Shown one piece after another: positions 32,677 through 42,112 of a stretch of 64,000 nucleotides of DNA. Every line of letters starts with the position of its first letter. Position 1 is the stretch's first letter. A model generated the notes under the pieces. The model was given only the letters and a program-made list of their open reading frames with translations. It was not told where the DNA came from and did not search any database. Source of the stretch: Alectoria sarmentosa (lineage: Eukaryota; Ascomycota; Lecanoromycetes; Lecanorales; Parmeliaceae). The position numbers and the translations under genes were made by a program. The stretch is from the NCBI GenBank assembly GCA_009733775.1, contig WOGZ01000042.1, positions 62,001 through 126,000 of the forward strand, given 5' to 3'.

Positions 32677-34254
32677 TGCTGACAAGAAAGTAATCTCCGT
32701 AGTGCCATTCAGGTACCATCTAGGTGGTATCGTAGCAGGTCCAGTCGAGATTGAGATTGAAGTGCAAGGCAAGGCGAAGATCAAACGTGCGCAGGCAGAT
32801 CCGAGGATCGTGAGGATCGTTATTATTATTATTGTTCCTGCGTATTGGAGGCATTGCACCTTCCTGAATGGTAGTCTGACAGCTGCAGGGTGCAAGGGGT
32901 AGACATGTACAGAGTACCTAGGAGCCTAGATGTGATACATTATACCTAGTAGGTGTGGCCCGGTTGTGCCTTGGAATTAGTAATTAATGGCTCATCATCA
33001 TTACCACAAGGTGACCATTCTGGAGGCAGAGGACACATCAGTTCCATTCCAGGGCAATGAAACCACAACCGTCCAAGCCGTCTGATTAGAGGATTACCCT
33101 CATTAATTACTCCTCATTGATCCTCATACAAATGGTGGAATCAATAATAGATAATAAATGATCAGTGATAAAAGATGATGATGATGATGATGATGAAGGA
33201 TAACGTGGCTTGAGCAAGGGTGGGAAAGATGCTTGTGGTTGGAATAAAGGTACTTGAATGGTGTGCAGACTGCAGATCACCACGTGTAATCATTTCCCTG
33301 AAGCTGTTTAGCACGTGCTTTAGAAGTTTTAGAAGCAGCTTGGAACAAGCCAAAAATATGCCGTGGGAACAATAGGCTGTCAGTAGTAGCCTGGGAGCCT
33401 GGTCATCCCATCCATTGGTGCCATTAGCCAGAATCATTCCAAGCAAATAATTGCCCTGTCCGACAGCACTACTGGTATTTGGCCACTGTTGCAGATTCCC
33501 AGTAGCCGCATCCTCGGAAATGCTCTTCCCAGGGTCTCTGCCAAGACAAAAGCCTCCAACCCCCTCCAAGTTTCCAACCCAATGTCCAAACGTCAATCTC
33601 TCGGGGTCCGCCTAAGCATTCCTTGCGGCTAACCTCCATAGGGACACTCGATCCTGCTCCCATGTCATCAAGCGACCATATACACCAATCGCGTAGCTCG
33701 CCCAAGCTTAACCCGGTCTGACTGGCTCTAAAGCAGCTACTTGCCTCGTTCTCTTTCTCCAACCACTCTGCTCTCACGGTTTTTTTCTTCCCTCACCCAG
33801 AGCTGTCGGTCGGCTTCCTGCCCTTTCCATGCTCCCGGAGCCATCTCCACACGGGCCACGCGAAGGGGGCCACGACATAAAAATCTCTGCTTGGGCCCCT
33901 GACATGCCTAGAACTTCGTTGCTTGAAGAGCTAACCCCACAATCCACCATTCCATACTTATGTCTGCCGTCTTCCGTAACTTGCACTACTTCCTCTTAGA
34001 CGCAACTTTTCTTCTCTCCTGCATCAAATTTCTTATTTCCATTACCTTTTCCTTACCAAACACTTTGCTCGCCGTCGACGGTTACCTTCTACCTCTGCGT
34101 TGAGGCTCCGCAACGTCTTACCTTCGCTTGCGGTAGCGCTGCACGCCCGTGGCTTGACCTAGGCTATGATCTGGAACCTTACTTGAACAAGCGAGTTGAC
34201 GATAGTCTCAGAAGTTGCTAGTTCTGACGACGTCTCTATATCTATTTTGTGGGA
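32677..34254. other. Divergent intergenic region, 1.6 kb
   Basis: Lies between the arrestin-like gene and the bZIP gene. Contains a GAT repeat (separate entry), several AT-rich stretches near 32930-33160, and probably the long leader of the bZIP gene from about 33950. No gene supported. Confidence 0.5.
33174..33196 (+). repeat. (GAT)n microsatellite
   Basis: About seven perfect GAT/ATG triplets in an AT-rich intergenic stretch. Confidence 0.85.
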
Positions 34255-35695
34255 ATGTCAACTATCGAAGATGTGACACCGGTCCCTAAGATCGAACACT
34301 TCGAGGAAGAATCATTCTCCGAATCCTCTCCGGAACCGGAGGAGCAAAGTCTGACTCAGGAACCCGCCCAGGTGCAGAAGCGGAAGGGAGGGCGCAAGCC
34401 GGTATGGCCTGGTTGCCTGTTGTTCGAACGAACATTACTCCTAACGTCATTTAGATCTACGCGACATCGGAAGAACGCAAGCAACGGAATCGCCAAGCTC
34501 AGGCAGCTTTTAGGGAACGGCGAACAGAATACATCAAGCAACTCGAAACTACTATCAAACAACATGAGGAAGCCCTTCAAAGTCTACAACAAAATCATAG
34601 AGCAGCCGCAGATGAGTGCTTGATGCTTCGGTACAAGAATTCTCTTCTCGAACGCATACTGCTTGAAAAAAGTAGGCTATGTTTTTCTATCGATACTTGC
34701 TTCTCTACATCGCTAACAAGGCCACAGAGATCGATGTGCAGGCTGAGCTAAAGTCTAAAGCTGAAGGCTCCACGGTCATGCCACATTCAGCGCAGCCAGT
34801 GGGGGGGCCGCAGCCGACTCCGGTTCAGCGAGCTCTTCTGAATCGGCAGAGGCAAGTCCGACGCTCAACCTCTGGATCTTCGTCTCGAGCACTAAGGCCC
34901 CACTCTTCAAAATCTTCTTCAGTTCAGTCGCCTCGGCTTCAGCCAGAGCCGCCTTCGCAGATGGTATCACCAACCACGACGAAATCTCCAACTGGCATAG
35001 CGAAAGGTGGGATGATCTCACCTAGCGTCGATATGAAAGCTCAGCAACCACAACAGCTGCTGCCGCCGCTTGAGTCTCGGGCATACCCTCTGCAACAGCC
35101 GTCTAGGCTAAGCATACCAACAAGTCGATCTTCGATGCAAGGCACGACGCCAAGCACTGCAGACACAAGTCGCAGCAGTGAGATTGGTAGTACAGCTGGG
35201 ACTCAATCGAGCTTCTATCCATCTCCATTTCAAGCTCATATAGAGCAACTCGGCAAGCTGTCCCGCCCCCTCCTTTCCGTCCTATAAATAGAGCTCTGTT
35301 CGTCCTAGATTGATTCCGTGAGTACAGAACAGGAGTACGATGCGCATGCCGATATGCTCGACGACGAAAACCCCAGCGATCGCGACGTGGGTCCCGGTCC
35401 CTATCCGCAAACCTTCCGCCAGCAGCCTCTTTCCCCCAACCCGCAAATGCCTATGGGTATGCAGGGCCGAGCGCCAATGCAGCAGATGCAACCCATGCAG
35501 CAGATGCAGCCTATGCAACCAATGCACCCCCCGCCGACCACACAAGCCATGGATCCGAATAATCCAGCGTACCCAGGGATGCAGCCAGGCTTCGATCCTT
35601 ACGATCCTATGTTAGACGCCGATCCTTTTGGTCTCTCCGCTAGCATGCATTTCCCCACCCAATTCACCTTTCAAGAGAGTTCGATGAGGCGGTGA
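34255..35695 (+). CDS. bZIP transcription factor
   Basis: Model: join(34255..34401, 34455..34671, 34728..35252, 35328..35695), 418 aa. Seen: basic region RKGGRKP then IYATSEERKQRNRQAQAAFR (intron between them), followed by a leucine-zipper-like helix (EYIKQLETTIKQHEEAL and onward). N-x-x-A-Q-x-x-F-R is the DNA-contact pattern of fungal AP-1/Yap-type bZIPs. The rest is Ser/Gln/Pro-rich with a Met-Gln-Pro repeat (about 340-360) and an acidic, aromatic C-terminal end that could activate transcription. The third intron appears to use GC at its 5' end (see findings). No Cys-rich redox domain of Yap1 is visible. Regulatory target unknown. Confidence 0.88.
35478..35525 (+). repeat. Met/Gln/Pro-coding tandem repeat
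   Basis: Short units of the form cagatgcaacccatg / cagatgcagcctatg recur within the last bZIP exon and encode repeated Met-Gln-(Gln/Pro) blocks. Likely length-variable. Confidence 0.7.
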
Positions 35696-36240
35696 TAACT
35701 CAGAGTAAAGAGGATTTTTGGGTTGATGGGAAAAGTTCTATGGGATAGGTATGAGTATCGTTCAAGGTGTTGACGCCAGGGAGCGCATCCTTGAAGGATT
35801 TTTGCATCAGCGGAAGGCGTCCACAATTTGATACCACCAAAAGCTGCAAGCAGCTTCAGCATATTGCTTTGTATCTAATATTTGCACAGTGCTCGCCAGA
35901 AGTTCTTGTGGCTTCTTGCCATTAATGGCCAGAGTAGCACAAAAAGAGACCAGTCTTGCCCACCTTGGTCGAAAATCTACAATGTAAATAGTAGTCTCGA
36001 CTCCTCGAAGCTCGAGCTAGGGGCGCTAGTCTTGGCGGCAGATCCCAACCTCGCTAAGAAAACCCGCACAACTCAACTCCTGACAGTGACAGTACCAACG
36101 GTGCACCGTACATCGTCAACGCGTTTTAGAAGAGAGACAAGATCCTGCGCAAGGATCCTGTCGCTCTGAATTGACACCATCCACATCGAACTGGTGCGAT
36201 AGCAAAGGAGGCCTTCGGAGGAAGGCAGTAGGCGGGCGTC
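35696..36240. other. Intergenic region
   Basis: Between bZIP and the RGG protein gene. Nothing specific recognised; a 95-codon frame at 35882 has no support. Confidence 0.4.
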
Positions 36241-37723
36241 ATGGGTGACGTGAAATCCATGGTACGGAGTAACAACCTCAAATCCTACGGACTTTGAAGC
36301 TGTGCATGCCCTTCACCAGCTTTGCGCTTTATGCAATAACAATTGCTAACATGCGGGCTGTATAGAATATTTTCGAGCTCCTCGGTCCGCCCAGCTTCAC
36401 AGCTCTCCTTAAAACTCTAGCTAACATTGGACCACAGGTAATGACAGCGACCAAGACTCGGACAAGGAGCCAGCACCACCTACGAAGGTAGCCGATAAGC
36501 CAATTGCACGACATGGCAAGCGTGATGCACCTGCTTCGGCACCGAGTGAAGCTCGTGGAGGAGCTGCTGCAGGCGAGCGCGGTGGACGCGCAGGACGTAC
36601 CCGTGGACGTGGGGGGTTTTCTGGCAACGATGGTGGTAGGTCATGTTCTTTCTACAGACTGGAGCTGCATGGCGAATGGACTTTTACTGGACGGCGATTA
36701 CTGTCTACACACGATACTGACATTGAGCCCAGCTTTCCGCGATCGTGAAGCCGGCTCGATGAACAACCGCGACAAGCCCACCGACGATGGACTCCGTCAA
36801 GATCGCCACCCAAACCGCATCGAAGGTGGCCGCGATCGAGGCAGCTACGATGGACGCGGTGGCCGTGGAGGTCGTGCTGCCAGAGGTGGACGCGGCAATC
36901 GTGATGACCGCCATACTCGTGGTGTTCCCAAGTATACATCACCTCATCCTCCCTACGAGATTTGTCTGTACTGACCTCTTTTCCCTACAGCGACCACGTC
37001 AAGCAAGCCGATCAATCATGGGGCGCACCTACCGGCGAATCGGAGTGGAAAGACGAACAAGCAGGTGAAGCCATCGCCAAAGCCGAAGAAAAAGACGAAA
37101 GTACAGCTGGCGGGTGGAATGCTAGCGCTGCCACAGGAAATGGCTGGGACTCCGGCGCCGCTGCGGTCTCCACTGATGTAGCTCCCACAGCTGACGCTGA
37201 CGGTACCGCTCCGGCCGAGGGATCTACCCCCGCCAATGCTCCAGTCGAACCAGTTGCAGAGCCTGAGCCTGAGGATAATAGTCGCTCTTACGCCGAATAC
37301 CTCGCCGAGCAAGCGGAGAAGAAATTGAAGCTTGGTGGTGGAGTGCCGGAGGCTAGAAAGCCAAATGAGGGCAATAAAGATAAGAAGTACGAGAATGCGA
37401 AGCCGGTTGCCAAAGATGGCGAGGAGGACTTCTTCTCCGGCAAGAGCGAAAAGGCTAAGCGAGAACGTCAGCGCAAGGAGAAGAACATCCTCGACATCGA
37501 CATCAAATACGTTGAGCCTCAAACTGGCCGGGGTGGAGGTGATCGCGGTGGTAGAGGACGCGGCCGTGGTGATCGAGGAGATTTCAGAGGCAGGGGGAGG
37601 GGTCGTGGTGATGGGTTCAGGGGCAGAAGCGATAGTGGTTTCCGTGGTGGACGGGGCAGAGGTGATAGTGCATCTGTCAACGTCAAGGACGAAAACGCTT
37701 TTCCAAGCTTGGGCGGCTCATAG
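36241..37723 (+). CDS. Stm1/SERBP1-like RGG mRNA- and ribosome-binding protein
   Basis: Model: join(36241..36261, 36366..36384, 36438..36635, 36733..36931, 36991..37723), 389 aa. Seen: N-terminal NIFELLGNDSD then PAPPTKVADKP, the hallmark start of fungal Stm1/HABP4 proteins; RGG-type Arg/Gly tracts at about 75-90 and 120-145; the conserved HABP4/PAI-RBP1 core DHVKQADQSWGAPTGESEWK; YAEYLAEQAEKKLKLGGGVP; and a final RGG-rich tail ending AFPSLGG. The family clamps inactive 80S ribosomes and affects mRNA stability and telomere structures in yeast. Exon 2 is only 19 nt and is certain from the LLG-ND join. Exon 1 (seven codons, MGDVKSM) is less certain because start and donor rest on frame only. 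Confidence 0.88.
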
Positions 37724-38353
37724 CTGAGCCTCGGTCTCTCGTGGATCTGAACCAAGGAAGGGATCTTGGGAACAAGCACGGAGCAATTGGTGTGATCAGA
37801 TTGGGATGCATCTTGAAAAGAATTCGTTGAGCTAGCGAGCAACGTCGACTGTAGAATAATTCGGTGGCATGGCTCATCCAGGCAGATCAAAAGCAAAACT
37901 TTCCTAAGCCACTCACCATACTTCTGCCCGTTTTGATGCTGTGAGTCGAGGTTGCCCCCTTTTGGAGTAGCTTGCCCGTCAAGAGAGCTTCTACACGGAT
38001 ACTCACTCTCAAGAAACGTAGCTCTTTGGTCCCCAGTACGGTAATGTTTGATCGTCCATCCACATCGCCTTGCGCCTCCCCTCCCCTAAAGCTCTTTTCT
38101 CCACACTCCTGAGCCGTATTAAACTGTCGAGCGTGACGTGTGTGTTTGGATGCAAATGTTGAGAACATGGCAGAGGGGGGGAGAATTTTGAGATCCTGAG
38201 ACAAAAGGTGAATGAAAGAGATACATTGCTCGTCGCCCCAATTTTTTTTTGGACCAAACCGTATTCTGCGCCATTTTCTCACATTCTGGTTTCCTAACTA
38301 CCTGCCTTGATGCTCTCCTCCCAAACGATTGCCCCACTCTGAAACAATACTTG
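37724..38353. other. Convergent intergenic region
   Basis: Between the RGG gene and the small secreted protein gene. Open frames on the minus strand around 37890-38440 are composition shadows or non-coding. Nothing called. Confidence 0.4.
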
Positions 38354-39013
38354 TCAAAAGGTAACCAAGTATCCATTGCCCACATGGTTCCACTGCTTCG
38401 TCCCCAATAGCTCCACCGTGAAAAGGAATTCTCTCGTATCAAACCTGTCCACGAACCCCAGCATCAGATACAACGCATTCTTCCACTCTTCCCAAATCAC
38501 CCTGCCATCCGGATGGAAATTCAGAGACACATTAGTGTTGGTATAATCAAGGTCGCTCGCATCGATAGGGGTGAGCGATCTGTGAGCACGGGTGCTCAGG
38601 GCGTATTCTAAAGCTTTGTCTGGATTGTAGTTTTGGAGTCAGTATTGCCTATCTGAAAGGCTTTGTTGAGGCTTGGAAAATGTCTACAAAGTGGAAACTC
38701 AAAGAGATATCTCAAGATTTAAAGATTTGGTCCCATATAAGAGATATGGACTCCGAAAGTACGTACAAAGACACACATCGGCGGTAGCCTGAGGAATGGG
38801 GTCTCCATAGCCAAAAAAATCGACTGCGACGGGTGGATAGACGAAAAGATTGGTCAGTCTGAAAGGATCTTTGGGGGAAGATGAGAGCGTTTCGTTTGAT
38901 ATCAGCGTCGAGTTGACTTGCGTGTTGTCGAGGGAAGGTTGAATTAGAGAGGAAAATGCGGTTGCATCTTTAGGGACAAGGAGCACCAGACTTAAAGATA
39001 GCGATGCCAGCAT
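38354..39013 (-). CDS. Small putative secreted protein
   Basis: Model: complement(join(38354..38619, 38767..39013)), 170 aa. Seen: an N-terminal hydrophobic stretch (SLSLVLLV, residues 5-12) followed by Ala-rich sequence, compatible with a short signal peptide; three possible N-glycosylation sites (NST, NET, NVS); one cysteine only; aromatic-rich conserved-looking segments FHPDGRVIWEEWKNALYLML and FLFTVELLGTKQWNHVGNGY. The second exon lacks an early start codon and is easily missed. The 147-nt intron has GTACGT and CAG ends and joins frame exactly. I do not recognise the family. It could be an extracellular or effector-like protein, but low cysteine content argues against the classic effector type. 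Confidence 0.6.
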
Positions 39014-40669
39014 GGTATTCGTTGATGGGCCGGTCCGTCTTAAGGTTGGGCTATTTCATCCAGTGTTCGAATGGTGAGAGAGCTTGCAAGCCACTGAGGG
39101 TTCTCGCGCGTGGGCAAGTCGCTTCTGAGCCAAGTCCCACACCTGGGTGAGTAATTGATGTTTTGATTGGGGCTGGTGTTGAAGTTCGGTAGCGCTGATC
39201 GGTATCGAGTTATATTCTGGTTCCCGCGCGGAGGGCCAATTTCCAATGTCAGGTTTGTGGAAAGCAAATGGGAATGCGCTTAGTATGGCTGAGACTTCCC
39301 TGAAAAACATACCTAGAGACGAAAGGGCGTACCTCAAAGAATTACATGAATATGGGTTAAAAGGAATCTCGGTCAAGGGATTTTTGCCCCATCAGTGTCA
39401 TGATAAATGTGTGGATTTTTTCGCTGTTTGCAGAGAGTAAGTGCTCTTAATGATAGGTACATTAGGAAAGTGAGATTTGCGTCATTCCGATTGGGTGACA
39501 GGAGAGCTGACGCCATATGGCCTCGACGGTTCACAGTCTGGCGAGGAAGTGCAGAAGGCTTGTATATGTAGGACACGACCTTGGCGGTAGTAGATGGACC
39601 TCAAAATTCTAGTCAAGCTCTACGTCGGTGAGCAATAGTCACCATTAATGCATTGAGGTTTATGCAGATGCATAAATAAGATAAGGCTGGCTATCCAATT
39701 GAGCACTGGAGAATGACTCAGCGGATCTTCTCCAACGTCGTGTCTTCACTTTGCCTTCAACACATCGTGAGGATGACCCTTGAGCCCGGAGAAAATCCAC
39801 CCGCAACCCGTAATATGAACTTGGAGACGGTAAAAGATGAGCCTGGGAGCTGGTGAAACTTCAAAGAGGGTTGCTACATGGCCTCAGTGAGCTAGCTTAT
39901 GTCCTTGTATCTGCGCTTTTTGGGACTCTGTATTGCCCATTGAAAATGACTTGCGCCTTGCTTGATATGCTGCAGAAGGACGAGATCCGAGGAACTACGC
40001 ACTCGCATTGCTGTAGATGACCATTATTTTTGCTCCTGCCGCCTTCCCTCGCAATGCGGACTGGTTTCGAAATGGGATACGAGTGATTTAAAAAAAAATC
40101 AAAAATCAAAAATCTGATGTCCCCCCTTGCGGATTCGAACTCATGACCTCGCTTGTATCGAAAATAGATTACGGGCGCGGAGAGTATCAACAACTACCGA
40201 CAACGGCAACGACAGCGGTCTGCACACCCTCAAGAAGAAGACAAAAAGGGCAAAAAAAGATACAGGTATCAGAGGATCAAAATGGCAAAAGACTCCACCA
40301 CCAACCCGAGGGTTGATGGCTTGCAGAAAATCCGAAGATTTTACTTGTATCGCAAGATCAGTGTCAGTGTCTACGCTAGCTCTATCTGACATTCTTCCAC
40401 AAATGTGGTGAAGGGTGAACGACTCAAACTAACTAGACCAAATCTCCTTTCATTCTTGGACAAAAGATAGCCTACTATTTTAATATATTAAGTTTTTAAT
40501 TTTCACATGTCTTGCGGCCATAAGCCGAATTAATTCCGTCCAACTGAACTCACATCATTGCTCATATACATCTGCGTTCCACTGCCCTCAACACGGCACA
40601 TTTCTATCTCCTTCAACCGCACATCCTGCCCACCTACACGTGCAGACTACCATCAATTCTACAGCTGTC
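39014..40669. other. Intergenic region, 1.65 kb
   Basis: No gene supported. Contains a tRNA-like relic (separate entry) flanked by A-rich sequence at 40090-40112, and T-rich DNA near 40480-40505. Confidence 0.5.
40115..40202 (-). pseudogene. tRNA-like relic
   Basis: On the minus strand there is GAGGTCATGAGTTCGAATCC, which contains a B-box/T-loop (GTTCGAATC) typical of tRNA genes, and upstream sequence reminiscent of anticodon and D arms (ending with gtcggtagttg). The T-stem does not pair properly and I could not fold a full cloverleaf, so this looks like a degenerate tRNA or tRNA-derived element. Confidence 0.35.
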
Positions 40670-41398
40670 ATGCCTCTCTATCGTATCAATGGTAAGATTA
40701 CCAAGGGCTCGCGCCTTGCTAAGCGTGAGAGGTCCCATAAACATAAGCATGAGAAGGTAGTAAACGGAGGTACAGCGCCATCGAAAGTTCTACAGTTCTG
40801 CGGGGACCAACCGACTGATTTTGTGCGTTTCCTAGCGACTTACCTTCGCGATCGGCGTCTCCAGCTCCATAACTACAGCATGCGGCAGAACCGCCGCTGG
40901 CTCACCGCCAAGATACACACCGAAGGCGACGGTGACATCCCCTACCACGCGCGCTTCCCGCTCTTGCAGCACTGGAATAAGACTGAGCACCACCAGCAGA
41001 AACCCAAGATTTCTGACGGTCTGGCGCTCACCGACGACGTCAAATCTGCGTTGGCTTTGCTGAGGGACGAGCGCGCTCTGGCTGCCACCCAGCAAGGAAA
41101 CCCCGAGCATGTGGCGGATTGGTGGGTGCAGCCCGAGATCAAGAGCAAGAGGAAGAAGAGCAAGAAGGAAAAGAGGGGCAAAAATGGGAAGAAGCAAGGG
41201 GCTACGGCCCGCCAGAGCTTCATTGTTGAGGGGTTAGGGGACGATGTTGGGGCGTTGGGATTGGGCGAGGAAGAGGAGATGGAGGAGGAAGAGGGCGGTG
41301 TTTTATTGAAAGAGGTATTGGTGGGGTTCGAGTCCCCAGCTTTGATGTCTCCGGCGGGGTCTGTGGAGGGTGACGAAGAGGACGAGGAAGAGGAGTAA
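40670..41398 (+). CDS. Unknown lysine-rich protein with acidic tail
   Basis: 242 aa, single exon from the ATG at 40670. Seen: a basic N-terminus (KITKGSRLAKRERSHKHKHEK), a central region with aromatic/basic character (RFLATYLRDRRLQLHNYSMR), a polybasic block near residue 165-185 (KSKRKKSKKEKRGKNGKK), and a Glu/Asp-rich C-terminus. The charge layout suggests a nuclear or nucleolar nucleic-acid or histone-binding protein, which is inference from composition. No known domain seen. Confidence 0.6.
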   Translation: MPLYRINGKITKGSRLAKRERSHKHKHEKVVNGGTAPSKVLQFCGDQPTDFVRFLATYLRDRRLQLHNYSMRQNRRWLTAKIHTEGDGDIPYHARFPLLQHWNKTEHHQQKPKISDGLALTDDVKSALALLRDERALAATQQGNPEHVADWWVQPEIKSKRKKSKKEKRGKNGKKQGATARQSFIVEGLGDDVGALGLGEEEEMEEEEGGVLLKEVLVGFESPALMSPAGSVEGDEEDEEEE

Positions 41399-42112
41399 GT
41401 ACGCTCTGTGCTTGTGCTGTATGCTCTTCTTGGCTTATTGCTTTCACGGCGGGCTTTAGGCCACTAACAGGGCACCATATGTCGTGATTCAAATCGGTTT
41501 CCGCTGTCATATCTCTTACATTAATGAGAATCACGAAGGCTTCGTTGCCAAAGTACTGGCAACGACACCATTCGAGCACACAGAAATGAGTTGTAGACGA
41601 TATGTGTGAGGTCAATTTACAGGAGTGCAGCCTGAATCGGCGCCACTTCAAAGGTATAGTACTCTTCTGAAAACCCAGGATACCGAGAAAACAACAACAA
41701 TAATTGGGGTTGTAGCTCGGACTGCTTGGTGCTTCGCTAGGCTTGTCTTCGTACAAGACCCACCAAATTGTGCATGTCAAATTCTGAATGTGCGAAGAAC
41801 AGATCCTTTCCGTGAACAGAATTGCCACCTCTTGACCTGAAATCTTGTTCTGGAGAATCCGAGAATATTTAGCTGTTTATCCAAAAGGATCTGGGGCTAA
41901 TGGCATGTCGTTGGCCGGAGAAGCGCCGGAGATGATTCAGCGAGTGCATTGCCCTGCATAAATTATGCACTATTTCCCGCTGGACAGGTTTCCCCGCGTT
42001 TTGCAGCGCTGATCCTCGAGCAAATATAAACAGTATCTCTACCGATTCTGCGCTTTCATCTCCAATCATTATATCTAACGTCGCTGTCAAGCTATCTTAT
42101 TCTTAATTCTCA
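41399..42112. other. Upstream region of the glutaminase A-like gene
   Basis: 714 bp; apart from the possible TATA box listed next I recognise nothing. Confidence 0.4.
42025..42030 (+). promoter_or_regulatory. Possible TATA box of the glutaminase A-like gene
   Basis: TATAAA 83 bp before the start codon, followed by a pyrimidine-rich stretch. Position is suitable for a regulated secreted-enzyme gene, but a hexamer alone is weak evidence. Confidence 0.35.

Noticed and set aside
33162..33986. Chain of minus-strand frames upstream of the bZIP gene
   Set aside because: No continuous splice model, no recognisable protein sequence; the first runs into a GAT microsatellite.
39246..39440. 64-codon frame starting MSGLWKANGNALSMAE
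   Set aside because: Short, isolated, no supporting exon or family resemblance.
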